NCBI GenBank assembly: GCA_905188195.1
Contig: CAJJKY010000010.1
Coordinates: 1 to 64,000, forward strand
Reading direction: 5' to 3'
Length of the DNA stretch: 64,000 bases
Source of the DNA: Streptococcus parasanguinis
GTDB taxonomy: Bacteria; Bacillota; Bacilli; Lactobacillales; Streptococcaceae
This document shows positions 34,405 to 42,876 of this stretch, one piece after another. Each line of letters starts with the position of its first letter. Position 1 is the stretch's first letter. A program made the position numbers and the translations under genes. A model generated the notes under the pieces. The model saw only the letters and a list, made by a program, of their open reading frames with translations, was not told where the DNA came from and ran no database searches.

Positions 34405-35748
34405 TTAGAAAGTTTGGCGCTTAGCCTTCCGTTCAGCTCGTCCACGCGCACGGTTTTCAGCTCGCTTAGCTTTTCTCCGCTTTTCATCAACTGCCCATTT
34501 GATTTTTTTCTTGTAGCCTGGTTTGATTTTTTTCTTTTTCTTCTTCACCAGACCAATCATTTCGATGTCGAGTTTCTCTTGCTTTTTCTCACGATTCGCC
34601 CGTCTGTCCCGATCATAAGTATCTTCAATAACCCCATTTTTCAAGACTTTAGGTACGAAACGAATTCCCATTTTTTCTAGTTCACGGATATCTGAATCAT
34701 CACTCGGTTGATAAAGAGTAATAGCGACACCTGGTAGACCATTGCGCCCTGTCCGGCCAACACGGTGAACAAAGAAGGAAAGATCTTGTGGAATAGCATC
34801 GTTGATGACATGACTCACCCCTTCGATATCAATTCCACGAGCCGCTAAATCTGTGGCCACAATATACTCAAAATCAAGATTTTTAACCTGATTCATGATC
34901 CGTTTCCGTTCACGTGGTGGGATATCTCCGTGAATCTTCGCCACTTTCAATCCCTGAGCCACTAAATAGGCATGGAGATCATCTGCTCTCGTTTTTGTAT
35001 TGACGAAAATCATGGCCAAATAAGGTTGCAAGGTCTTGGTCAATTGGTAAATTTGCTCATTTTTATCTCGACCCTTGGTCGAAACCAGCCAGTTATCGAT
35101 GGTATCTGAAATCACCGTCTTGGTCTTAATTTGCTCCATGACTGGATTTGAGAGATATTTTTTCAAGAAAGGCTGCAATTTTTGCGGAATGGTGGCTGAA
35201 AAAACTAAAAATTGCAGTTGTTGCGGAAGTCTTGAAGCAATCTTATCCACGGTTGACAAGAATCCCATGTCCAGTGTCATATCTGCCTCATCTACCACAA
35301 AAGTATGGGCCTTATGAATAGCCAGATCACCAGATGCAACCAGATCATAGATCCGGCCTGGAGTTCCAATCACGATATGTGGTTGTTTGACCTGCAATTT
35401 TTCAATCTGACGGTTTTTATCCGTTCCTCCAACATAATTTACAATCCGAATCTCTTTGTCAGAATGACTAGCGATTTGACGAGCAGCATGGTAAATTTGC
35501 GTTGCCAACTCCCGACTAGGAGCCGTAATCACCGCTTCAACTTGCTCACTGTCTTCATTTAAGGTTTGAAAAATCGGCAAGAGGAACGTATGGGTTTTCC
35601 CAGAACCTGTCTTTGACTCTCCTACCAAATCATTTCCAGCTAGGACAATCGGAATTAGTTTTTCCTGTACTTCGGTTGCTTCTCTAAAATTGATTTCTTT
35701 CAGTGCCTCTTGAATATAGGGCTTAAAATTAAACTCTGTAAATTTCAT
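34405..35748 (-). CDS. cshB: DEAD-box RNA helicase (CshB-like)
   Basis: About 447 residues. All core motifs are present: Q motif region near ATEVQEKLIPIV, Walker A ESKTGSGKTHT, VDEADMTLDM (DEAD), SATIPQK (SAT), ATDLAARGIDIEG and HRVGRTGRNG. The C-terminal 70 residues are very Lys/Arg-rich, as in helicases that bind rRNA precursors or structured mRNA. The start at 35748 begins MKFTEFNFKPYIQEAL, after AAGGA; an ATG six codons upstream lies over the ribosome binding site. It is monocistronic. CshB rather than CshA is the better fit by length and tail. Confidence 0.88.
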   Translation of the reverse strand: MKFTEFNFKPYIQEALKEINFREATEVQEKLIPIVLAGNDLVGESKTGSGKTHTFLLPIFQTLNEDSEQVEAVITAPSRELATQIYHAARQIASHSDKEIRIVNYVGGTDKNRQIEKLQVKQPHIVIGTPGRIYDLVASGDLAIHKAHTFVVDEADMTLDMGFLSTVDKIASRLPQQLQFLVFSATIPQKLQPFLKKYLSNPVMEQIKTKTVISDTIDNWLVSTKGRDKNEQIYQLTKTLQPYLAMIFVNTKTRADDLHAYLVAQGLKVAKIHGDIPPRERKRIMNQVKNLDFEYIVATDLAARGIDIEGVSHVINDAIPQDLSFFVHRVGRTGRNGLPGVAITLYQPSDDSDIRELEKMGIRFVPKVLKNGVIEDTYDRDRRANREKKQEKLDIEMIGLVKKKKKKIKPGYKKKIKWAVDEKRRKAKRAENRARGRAERKAKRQTF

Positions 35749-35852
35749 TTTCTCAGTTCCTTTCATGATCTCTATTATTATATCAGAAAAGCTGTCTTCT
35801 TGCCTCTCTTATGAGTCATTTTTCCTAACCAGCGAAGTCTCTCTGAGTCAGT

Positions 35853-35880
35853 AAAAAAACGATGGGAAAGCCCACCGTCG
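35853..35880 (-). terminator. Intrinsic terminator of the rsmH-ftsL-pbp2X-mraY operon
   Basis: On the minus strand ACGGTGGG-CTTT-CCCATCGT, with one mismatch, is followed by seven T. It lies right after the mraY stop codon. Confidence 0.8.
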
Positions 35881-35882
35881 TT

Positions 35883-36875
35883 TTATAGGTAGAGAAAAAC
35901 TAGAGTCACGACACTTGTCACCAAGGCAATGCTCCACATAAAGGCATCCACTTTCCATTCTGACCAGTTTTGCCCATTGCCAAAAAGGCCACCCAGTTCT
36001 AAATGATGGTGGAAAGGAGTCATTCGGAAAATCCGACGTCCTTCCCCGTAACGTTTCTTGGTCCATTTGAAATAGGTCACTTGTAGCATCACAGAACCTG
36101 TTTCAATGACATAGACCAGACCAATCAGGAGCAGCGTCCACTCGACATGCAGAGCCATTGACAAGGCTGCAAGCATCCCTCCAAGAGCTAGACTACCGAC
36201 ATCTCCCATAAAGATTTTAGCTGGCTTGTGGTTGAAGACAAAAAATCCAAGCAAGGCCCCAATCATACTCAAAGTCACAAAGAGAATGTCCCATTTCCCT
36301 TGCATATAGGCAATAAAGGAATAGGCACTCAGGCTAATGGCAACGGAGATGCTGGCTAATCCATCAATCCCATCTGTCAAATTGACCGCGTTTGAAAAAC
36401 CAACCAACCAAAATAAAGCAAAGAGAATGTAGAAATGGCCCAAGTAAAGATCGTAACCAAAGACATTTAAAAGGCTTCCTGCACCGTGGCGTTCAGAAAA
36501 AATATAGAAGATGATTCCACCAACGAGTTGAAGGGCCAATTTTTGTTTTGGATTGAGACCTTCATTAATCTTACGAAAAACTTTTAAAAAGTCATCTAAA
36601 AATCCAACAATTCCATATAGAATCAAGATAAATAGAATCAGTTGAACAGGGCGCGTGAAATTTCCAGTCAATACGGTAACGACAAAACTAACTAGAACGG
36701 CTGTAATGAGAAATACAACTCCACCCATTGTCGGAGTGCCAGCTTTCGCTTTGTGTTGTTTCACATCTTCGTGCATTTGTTGCCCAGAAATATGAGCACG
36801 ATGGTAAAATCGAATAAAGGCTGGAATAGCAGCCACTGTTAATAGAAACGATACAAGGATCGTAGCAATATACAT
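35883..36875 (-). CDS. mraY: Phospho-N-acetylmuramoyl-pentapeptide transferase MraY
   Basis: A 330-residue polytopic membrane enzyme that makes lipid I by moving phospho-MurNAc-pentapeptide to undecaprenyl phosphate. Signatures are QHKAKAGTPTMGGVVFL, the catalytic FLDDFLK, NLTDGIDGLAS with the metal-binding Asp pair, NHKPAKIFMGDVGS and FRMTPFHHHLE. It lies one base after pbp2X and ends the division-cluster operon. Confidence 0.97.
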   Translation of the reverse strand: MYIATILVSFLLTVAAIPAFIRFYHRAHISGQQMHEDVKQHKAKAGTPTMGGVVFLITAVLVSFVVTVLTGNFTRPVQLILFILILYGIVGFLDDFLKVFRKINEGLNPKQKLALQLVGGIIFYIFSERHGAGSLLNVFGYDLYLGHFYILFALFWLVGFSNAVNLTDGIDGLASISVAISLSAYSFIAYMQGKWDILFVTLSMIGALLGFFVFNHKPAKIFMGDVGSLALGGMLAALSMALHVEWTLLLIGLVYVIETGSVMLQVTYFKWTKKRYGEGRRIFRMTPFHHHLELGGLFGNGQNWSEWKVDAFMWSIALVTSVVTLVFLYL

Positions 36876-36876
36876 C

Positions 36877-39159
36877 TTAGTCTCCTAATGTTAACGTAAT
36901 CTTTTTAGTTTTATTGAGTGAGGTGTTCATTTTGACACTTTGTTTGGTTACTTTCTTTCCACTACCTTTATAGGTAATCTCAATTCCAGTCCATTCTCCA
37001 AAGATGTCCGCATTTTTCTTTGTCCAACCATACATATCTGGAACCGCATCAAAGTCTTCTGTCAATAACAATACTTGCTGATTGGCTTTGACTTTAGAGC
37101 CTACATCCACAGACATCTTGCGGATATTTTTCCCAGTTCCTAGGACAATTGGTTGCACCAAATTGCGACGCAATTCCTCTGAATAAGCACCTGGGCTCAG
37201 ATTTTGTTTCAGATTCAACTCCTTAGAGAGAGTTTCTACTGAAGGAATTTTGTAGGTCGTTTCTTTGGTCACATCATCCAACGTTGGTGCCTCTGATGTC
37301 AAATGCAATTCGTCTTTTAAAGCAACTGCATCTTCCAAAATAGGATTGACCAGTTCTTCCCAGCTGGTGGCTGAGAATTTCACTTCTGGTTGTTGGACCG
37401 TCACATACATGATGAATTCAGGATCTTCTGCAGGTGTCATGGCTACAACCGAGTTGATATAATCATTTTCTCCTTGCAAGTATCCTTGATCTGTCGCCAT
37501 TTGGGCAGTCCCTGATTTCACCGCAACGTTTTGACCGGGTACCTGAATGATGGGTCCATCACTGTACAAGGTTCCATACTCTGGATCTGTTCCGACGGTG
37601 ATCATATAGTTCCGTGTCTGTTGCGCAGCTGATCCTGAAACTGGTTTTCCAACAACTTCTTTTTTTGATTTGCGGGCTGTGTCTGATTTTTTATCGTAAA
37701 TGGCACTAATAAACTTCGGCTCTAACATTTGCCCATCATTAGCGATGGCACTAAAGGCCCGTAACATTTGAGTTTGACTGACGGAAATCCCTTGACCAAA
37801 GGCAGATTGTGCCTGACTGACATAGTTATCCCCTGGAAGACCTCCATAAGCTTCATTTCCCATTCCAAAACGGGTCGGAAGACCGAATTTAAAGCGGGTT
37901 AGGTAGTCCATCCAGACAGCATTTCCCATCTTTTGCTCCAAACGGGTCATCCCCACGTTACTTGAGTAAGCAAAGCCCTGTGCGATATTCATATAGCGAC
38001 CTTCAGCCAGTCCCATATTGACATCCCAGTCACGGATCGTTGCATCTTTTACTTGTAGTTCGTTACTGTAGTATACCTCATTATAGGCTGGGAAGGTTCC
38101 ATGATCAATCGCCGAAGCTAATAACATGACCTTCATCGTTGACCCCGGTTCATATTGATCTTGATAAAGGATGGTATTCCAGGTTTTCAAGTTTTTCAGA
38201 TCCAACCCTTGTTTGGTATCCGCATTATAGGTTGGACGTTGCGTTGTCGCCAGGATTTCTCCAGTTTTTGCACTCACAAGAGTCGCACTAACATACTTTC
38301 CTTTTACTTTTTCTTGGAAAACATCCATTCGCGTCTCAAGGTAGGTTTGTAATTCTGCTGAAATGGTCGTATAGACATCTTTTCCATCTTCTGTTTTGAC
38401 AGAAACCTTATCTGAACCAGGAACGATATTCCCGTTTCGGTCTTTGTCATAGGTGATAACCCCATTTTGACCAGCGAGAATACGATCGAGGGATTTCTCC
38501 ATCCCTGATTGCCCCTTCAGGGTTTTATTCCCCTCTTTATCTTCTTGAAGAGAGGCCTGACCTATAAATTGAGAGGCAAAAACCCCATTTTTATAGCTCC
38601 GATTTGGACTAGTTGTAAAGGCAACCCCTTCAATCTTCGCCGCTTCCATGGCCTCACGGATGGCCGTCATATTGCTATAAGTTATGCCGTTTCCGTTCGA
38701 GCCAAAAGAAACTTGTTTCAATTTCTTTTGCGACAACTGTTGAATGACGTAATCCTCATCCATCCCTAAGTACTGCTTAAAGATTTCTGCTACTTTTTTA
38801 AATTGGCTCTCTTCTACATAGAGGATTTTCCCGGTTGCTGATTTGTACTTTTTATCAATAATGGCATAAACATTATAGGTCGTCGCATCTTCAGCAATTA
38901 CTGCTCCATTTCGATCATAGATCGTTCCACGTTTTGCAGGAACAATGACCGTCTGCTCATGGACTTTCTTGGCTTGATCCGATAAGGTCACACCAAATTT
39001 TTTGTCAGTCCCAATGATCATTGCAAAATTAATCAGAAAGAGAAAAAAGAGGAAAATCGCCAGTACACTGAGATTTTTCCCAACTTGTTTTCGATTCTGA
39101 TCCGGCAAGCGACGTTTCTTTATCGAATACCCGATCAAAAATTTTTTGAATTTATTCAT
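36877..39159 (-). CDS. pbp2X: Penicillin-binding protein 2X (class B transpeptidase)
   Basis: About 760 residues. A basic cytoplasmic N terminus and one transmembrane helix (about 30-50) precede a dimerisation domain, the transpeptidase domain with S340-T-M-K, S399-S-N and K548-S-G-T, and two C-terminal PASTA domains ending TKKITLTLGD. It is the septal cross-linking enzyme working with FtsW, and a main beta-lactam target. The STMK and KSGT motifs are the susceptible forms. The start overlaps the ftsL stop by eight bases; an ATG four codons earlier is possible. Confidence 0.97.
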   Translation of the reverse strand: MNKFKKFLIGYSIKKRRLPDQNRKQVGKNLSVLAIFLFFLFLINFAMIIGTDKKFGVTLSDQAKKVHEQTVIVPAKRGTIYDRNGAVIAEDATTYNVYAIIDKKYKSATGKILYVEESQFKKVAEIFKQYLGMDEDYVIQQLSQKKLKQVSFGSNGNGITYSNMTAIREAMEAAKIEGVAFTTSPNRSYKNGVFASQFIGQASLQEDKEGNKTLKGQSGMEKSLDRILAGQNGVITYDKDRNGNIVPGSDKVSVKTEDGKDVYTTISAELQTYLETRMDVFQEKVKGKYVSATLVSAKTGEILATTQRPTYNADTKQGLDLKNLKTWNTILYQDQYEPGSTMKVMLLASAIDHGTFPAYNEVYYSNELQVKDATIRDWDVNMGLAEGRYMNIAQGFAYSSNVGMTRLEQKMGNAVWMDYLTRFKFGLPTRFGMGNEAYGGLPGDNYVSQAQSAFGQGISVSQTQMLRAFSAIANDGQMLEPKFISAIYDKKSDTARKSKKEVVGKPVSGSAAQQTRNYMITVGTDPEYGTLYSDGPIIQVPGQNVAVKSGTAQMATDQGYLQGENDYINSVVAMTPAEDPEFIMYVTVQQPEVKFSATSWEELVNPILEDAVALKDELHLTSEAPTLDDVTKETTYKIPSVETLSKELNLKQNLSPGAYSEELRRNLVQPIVLGTGKNIRKMSVDVGSKVKANQQVLLLTEDFDAVPDMYGWTKKNADIFGEWTGIEITYKGSGKKVTKQSVKMNTSLNKTKKITLTLGD

Positions 39160-39487
39160 CACTACTTGCACTCACTGTTTTTCGATTTTCTTTTTGTAGC
39201 TTCATTCCTTGGGAGCTAGCCAACTGTGATAAGCGGTCATAACGTGTTAATTCATTGACCTCTTGACGAACATCTGCCAATTCCGTCTTCTTGGCTTCTA
39301 GTTCCGTATTCAAATCAGTCAGTTCACTTTGAACTTGTAAAATCCGTGTCTGCATAAAGACGATACTAATGGCTAAAATAACAGCTGTTAGGACAATCGA
39401 CCCATAAAAAGCCTTTTCTACTCTTGAGAAACGGCGAAAGCGGTCTTGCAGTACCTGTGTTCTTGTTCTCTCATCTCTTGCTGCCAT
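39152..39487 (-). CDS. ftsL: Cell division protein FtsL
   Basis: A 111-residue bitopic division protein with a basic cytoplasmic N terminus (RTRTQVLQDRFRRFSRV), one transmembrane helix (about 29-51) and an extracellular leucine-zipper-like coiled coil. It forms a complex with DivIC and DivIB that activates septal wall synthesis. The assignment rests on topology, size and its place between rsmH and pbp2X. Confidence 0.93.
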   Translation of the reverse strand: MAARDERTRTQVLQDRFRRFSRVEKAFYGSIVLTAVILAISIVFMQTRILQVQSELTDLNTELEAKKTELADVRQEVNELTRYDRLSQLASSQGMKLQKENRKTVSASSDE

Positions 39488-39498
39488 ATCAATTCCTC

Positions 39499-40449
39499 TT
39501 ACTTGTGTATTTTTCGAGCAACCCGTAGTTTTGCTGAATGGGATCGATTATTTCCCTCAAGCTCTTCTTCACTTGGCAAAATAGGTTTCCGGTTGACCAA
39601 CTCCATCTTTGGTTTCAAATCATCTGGAATAAAGGGAAGTCCCTTTGGAACCTCAACCGTCGAAGCTTCTTTAAACAATTGTTTGGTCAATCGATCCTCT
39701 AACGAATGAAAGGTAATCACAGAAATACGACCATCGAGGGCCAACAAATCCATGGCTTGCTGAATTGATTCATCTGCAGCTCCCAGTTCATCATTGACTT
39801 CGATACGAATGGCTTGGAAAATCTGTTTAGCAGGATGGCCCTTTTTCTTGAGCTCCTTAGCTGGTTTAGCAGATTTAATAAGCTCTGCTAATTCAGTCGT
39901 TGTTTCAATCGGTTTAATTGCTCGTGCTTGCTCAATTTTCCGAGCAATTTGCTTGGAAAATTTGTCCTCTCCATATTTGAAAAAAATACGGACTAGATCA
40001 TGGTAATCGTAGCTATTTACAACCTCATAGGCAGTCAAAGAAGCTTCTTGATTCATCCGCATGTCCAGTGGCGCATCTTTCTTGTATGAAAATCCGCGTT
40101 CCCGTTCATCTAACTGAGGACTAGACACACCTAGGTCATAACAGATTCCATCAATTTCAGTCACACCCAATTCGTTTAGACGTTCCTTCAAATGACGAAA
40201 GTTATCCTTAATGAAGGTCACCATGCCTTTCTCAATAAAAGGTGCTAAACGAATCTTAGCATTCTCAATTGCATGCTGATCTTGGTCAAAGGCATAAAGA
40301 TGGCCCGATTCATTTAATTTTGTTAACAAATATTCGCTGTGGCCTGCCCCACCCAATGTGGCGTCTACATAGATACCATCTGGCTTAACATCCAGCATAT
40401 CGATCGTTTCATGAAGCAAAACCGTTACATGATGAAATTCTTTACTCAT
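39499..40449 (-). CDS. rsmH: 16S rRNA (cytosine-N4) methyltransferase RsmH (MraW)
   Basis: A 316-residue SAM enzyme methylating N4 of C1402 in 16S rRNA. It has HVTVLLHETIDML, the SAM motif YVDATLGGAGHSEYLL, DGICYDLGVSSPQLDERERGF and ITFHSLEDRLTK. It is first in the rsmH-ftsL-pbp2X-mraY operon, which couples ribosome maturation genes with wall synthesis in most Firmicutes. The ATG lies 14 bases after a TAAAAT that could be its -10. Confidence 0.96.
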   Translation of the reverse strand: MSKEFHHVTVLLHETIDMLDVKPDGIYVDATLGGAGHSEYLLTKLNESGHLYAFDQDQHAIENAKIRLAPFIEKGMVTFIKDNFRHLKERLNELGVTEIDGICYDLGVSSPQLDERERGFSYKKDAPLDMRMNQEASLTAYEVVNSYDYHDLVRIFFKYGEDKFSKQIARKIEQARAIKPIETTTELAELIKSAKPAKELKKKGHPAKQIFQAIRIEVNDELGAADESIQQAMDLLALDGRISVITFHSLEDRLTKQLFKEASTVEVPKGLPFIPDDLKPKMELVNRKPILPSEEELEGNNRSHSAKLRVARKIHK

Positions 40450-40564
40450 ATCTTTACTATTTTACCACAAATGGGACCAAGATGCACTCCTGAAAGAAAA
40501 TTCACTAACTAATCCTATCGGGCCTTTTCGGATCCTACAAAATACCTAGACAGGCTTGATTTCA

Positions 40565-40593
40565 CTTGTTTCCTCTAGGATTTATGATACAAT
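40565..40593 (+). promoter_or_regulatory. Promoter of the 59-residue membrane protein, apparently leaderless
   Basis: A TACAAT -10 (40588-40593) ends six bases before the ATG at 40600, with a weak TTGTTT 16 bases upstream. There is no Shine-Dalgarno, so the transcript would begin at or next to the start codon. Confidence 0.45.
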
Positions 40594-40599
40594 ATTCTT

Positions 40600-40779
40600 A
40601 TGAAAATAAGAAAACAGATTCTCATCCCACTTTTATTGGTCGATGCTATCGCTCTCTACTTTTTTCTAACCACTATTGAGGCTTGGATTTTTTGGCTTGC
40701 TGCCCTGATCCTAGTCGGCTCAGTTTGGTGGCTCAAAAAAGCCATTCAAGGACAAAAAACAGAGATGGAAGAAAAATAA
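40600..40779 (+). CDS. Small two-helix membrane protein, unknown function
   Basis: A 59-residue reading frame: basic start MKIRKQILI, two hydrophobic segments (about 8-26 and 29-45) containing FFLTTIEAWIFWLAALI, then a charged tail ending EEK. It is divergent from rsmH, with its own -10 six bases before the ATG and a terminator overlapping its last codons. The tidy promoter-gene-terminator unit supports a real gene despite its size. I do not recognise a family; a role next to the division cluster is only a guess. Confidence 0.65.
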   Translation: MKIRKQILIPLLLVDAIALYFFLTTIEAWIFWLAALILVGSVWWLKKAIQGQKTEMEEK

Positions 40780-40804
40780 TTTCTTCCACCTCTGTTTTTC
40801 TTTT
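40761..40804 (+). terminator. Terminator overlapping the end of the small membrane gene
   Basis: CAGAGATGGAAGAAA pairs with TTTCTTCCACCTCTG (one mismatch) and is followed by a T run. The 5' arm is the last five codons of the gene. Confidence 0.8.
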
Positions 40805-40857
40805 ATTCCCTCCAAGTAATTCCTTAAAAGAAAGCAAACTAGCTCTGAAATAATAAA

Positions 40858-41037
40858 GAGGCTGGGACAAAAGTCCTAGCCTCTCAATTATTTTTGGATT
40901 GTCGAGCAAGACGCAGTGGTTGAGTGGGCTCTACTACGCTGATTTCATCAGCTTTTACAGCCCTACTCAACTGTGCGGAGGTGGGACGACGAAATCGAAT
41001 TCTAACGAATTACCGATTTCTGTCCCACTCTCTTGCG
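40858..41037. repeat. Composite intergenic hairpin repeat
   Basis: Three stacked inverted repeats: GGCTGGGAC..GTCCTAGCC at 40858-40883; a long imperfect stem whose arms are near 40911-40930 and 40961-40977 with an inner GCTGAT-TTC-ATCAGC; and GTGGGAC..GTCCCAC at 40981-41028 enclosing GAAATCG..CGATTTC. The last part recurs at 28871-28921. It lies directly after the permease stop codon and may serve as its terminator. Streptococcal genomes carry many such intergenic repeats; it has no coding content. Confidence 0.65.
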
Positions 41038-41039
41038 GT

Positions 41040-42422
41040 CTATTTACTATGTTTCCAATTGCTGTAAATCCCAAAAAGAATGATCCAGATGGTGGCTCCA
41101 ATCGCTCCAATATATGTTGATTCTTGCAAGAAGAGACAAACGAATACAAAGAGGAAGAAAACAATGGTCAATGGATTCAACACTTTATAGGCTGGCATGA
41201 CAAAACCATCTGGCATAAATTCTTTCGATTTACGGTACTTAAGATGGGCAAGCATGGTCAAAATGTAAATAGCAATGTAGACACCAGAAGAAGATGCCGT
41301 AATCAAGGCAAAGGCATCTGAGACACCTGGTAAGACATTGATAAAGGCAGAAACAGCAACCACAATCGCAGAAAAAATAATCGCGCGACTTGGAATCCCC
41401 ATACGAGATAAGCTATTCAGTTTCAAACGATTCATCACTTTACTGTTTGGTGTTTCTTTTGCAATCTGGTACAAGTGACGCCCTGTTGAATAGAGGGTGG
41501 AATTCAAGGAAGATGCCGCAGCTGTCAGTACAACAAAATTAATCAATCCTGCTGCCCACTTGATGCCTACCATCTGAAAGACCGTTACAAACGGTGACTT
41601 ATTGACAGGAAGCTGTTGCCAAGGGAAAATAGCCATAATCGCTAACAAAGCCCCTACATAAAAAATTACAATTCGGATTGGAATTTCTTTAATAGCTTTT
41701 GGCAATACCTGGCGGGGATTAGCGGTTTCAGAAGTAGTAATTCCAACAAACTCGATCGCTTGATAAGCAAAGAAGACCATTTGGAAGGCCATGACGAACT
41801 TGACCCAACCATTTGGAAACATTTGAAAACCATTGGTAATATTGGTTAAGCTAGCGTGCCCAGCTGGTGTTTCAAAATTCGTCATCACCATAAAGATCCC
41901 TGTTGCGATCAAGGCTAAAATCGTGACAATCTTGATCATTCCAAACCAGAATTCAACCTCTCCAAAGACCTTCACAGCAATCAAATTCACACAACTTAAA
42001 AGCGCTAAAAAGATGATTTGAATCTGCCAGGCTGGCCAATTAGGGAACCAGAGCTGGACATAGTTGGAAACAGCGGTGATCTCTGCCATTCCCAAAAATA
42101 CCAAGGAGACCCAATAGGACCATCCTGAAAAATAACCCCAACCTTTTCCTATATACTTGGTGATAAAATTGATAAAGGTGTGTTGATCAGGGTCCATATA
42201 GAGCATTTCTCCGATTGCCCGCATCATCAAGTACATGAAGGCGCCAGTCAGCATATAGACTAAAATAATAGAGGGCCCTGTCAAAGAAAGGGAACGACCG
42301 GCTCCAAGAAAGAGTCCTGTCCCGATGGTTCCTGCAATAGCGATCAGCTGAACATGCCGATTTTGCAGACCACGAACCATCCCATTTTCGGTTTCTTCAC
42401 CAGGATGATGTTTTTTTGACAT
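41040..42422 (-). CDS. Amino acid permease (APC superfamily, AAT family)
   Basis: A 460-residue transporter with twelve predicted transmembrane helices. The family start GLQNRHVQLIAIAGTIGTGLFLGAG and the second signature EFVGITTSETANPRQVLPKAI place it with the AAT group (AroP, LysP, GabP, ProY, AnsP). The substrate is not clear from sequence. The promoter carries a 13/15 match to the CodY box, so the gene is probably repressed when branched-chain amino acids and GTP are plentiful. It is monocistronic. Confidence 0.9.
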   Translation of the reverse strand: MSKKHHPGEETENGMVRGLQNRHVQLIAIAGTIGTGLFLGAGRSLSLTGPSIILVYMLTGAFMYLMMRAIGEMLYMDPDQHTFINFITKYIGKGWGYFSGWSYWVSLVFLGMAEITAVSNYVQLWFPNWPAWQIQIIFLALLSCVNLIAVKVFGEVEFWFGMIKIVTILALIATGIFMVMTNFETPAGHASLTNITNGFQMFPNGWVKFVMAFQMVFFAYQAIEFVGITTSETANPRQVLPKAIKEIPIRIVIFYVGALLAIMAIFPWQQLPVNKSPFVTVFQMVGIKWAAGLINFVVLTAAASSLNSTLYSTGRHLYQIAKETPNSKVMNRLKLNSLSRMGIPSRAIIFSAIVVAVSAFINVLPGVSDAFALITASSSGVYIAIYILTMLAHLKYRKSKEFMPDGFVMPAYKVLNPLTIVFFLFVFVCLFLQESTYIGAIGATIWIILFGIYSNWKHSK

Positions 42423-42448
42423 ATAATTACTCCAATTCTTTTTCTGTA

Positions 42449-42463
42449 CATTTTCAGAAAAGT
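42449..42463 (-). promoter_or_regulatory. CodY box upstream of the amino acid permease
   Basis: CATTTTCAGAAAAGT matches the CodY consensus AATTTTCWGAAAATT at 13 of 15 positions. It lies between the predicted transcription start and the permease start codon, a position suited to repression by roadblock. Confidence 0.7.
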
Positions 42464-42487
42464 ATACTTCAAATTTTCATACAATCT

Positions 42488-42516
42488 ACTATACCATGTT
42501 TTTAAAAATTGGTCAA
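42488..42516 (-). promoter_or_regulatory. Amino acid permease promoter
   Basis: TTGACC, a 17-bp spacer and TATAGT on the minus strand. A perfect 12-bp palindrome CAGAATATTCTG sits seven bases upstream of the -35 (42524-42535) and may be a second operator. Confidence 0.75.
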
Positions 42517-42549
42517 TCCAGTCCAGAATATTCTGAATTTTATAGATTA

Positions 42550-42583
42550 AAAAGAGTGCTGAAATCTCTTCCAGCACTCTTTT
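42550..42583 (-). terminator. Intrinsic terminator of glyQS-DUF896
   Basis: AAAAGAGTGCTG and CAGCACTCTTTT form a 12-bp stem with a 10-base loop right after the DUF896 stop. Confidence 0.88.
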
Positions 42584-42585
42584 GC

Positions 42586-42843
42586 TTATGAATTAGGGTC
42601 ATCGAGACTACGGCCATGCAAACCTTTTTCACGTTGCACTTGGCGTAGTTTCTCAGGTGTTACATCGTTACCTTCTTCATCCACAATTTTGATCCCTTCG
42701 ATGTGGTGACGAACCGAACGACGATAACCTTCAATGTATTCTTCACGTAGTTTTGCTTGTTCCACTGCTTCTTCAGGAGTCAAACCTTCTGTTTTTTTCT
42801 TTTTAGCAAGCTCATTGATCCGAGCGATTTTTTCAGGTGTCAT
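42586..42843 (-). CDS. DUF896 family protein
   Basis: An 85-residue helical protein of the DUF896 (YnzC-like) family: MTPEKIARINELAKKKKTEGLTPEEAVEQAKLREEYIE (in parts), then VTPEKLRQVQREKGLHGR. These proteins are small, cytoplasmic and of unknown function; one Bacillus member is in an SOS operon. It follows glyS by 33 bases and shares the glyQS terminator, so it probably belongs to that operon. Confidence 0.85.
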   Translation of the reverse strand: MTPEKIARINELAKKKKTEGLTPEEAVEQAKLREEYIEGYRRSVRHHIEGIKIVDEEGNDVTPEKLRQVQREKGLHGRSLDDPNS

Positions 42844-42876
42844 AATAAAACCTACTTTCTACCTGTCATCAGGTAC

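Noticed and set aside
36877..39159. Mosaic, beta-lactam-resistance alleles in pbp2X or pbp1A.
   Set aside because: The active-site tetrads (STMK, SSN, KSGT in PBP2X; STMK, SRN, KTGT in PBP1a) have the susceptible residues, and no abrupt base-composition change is visible.
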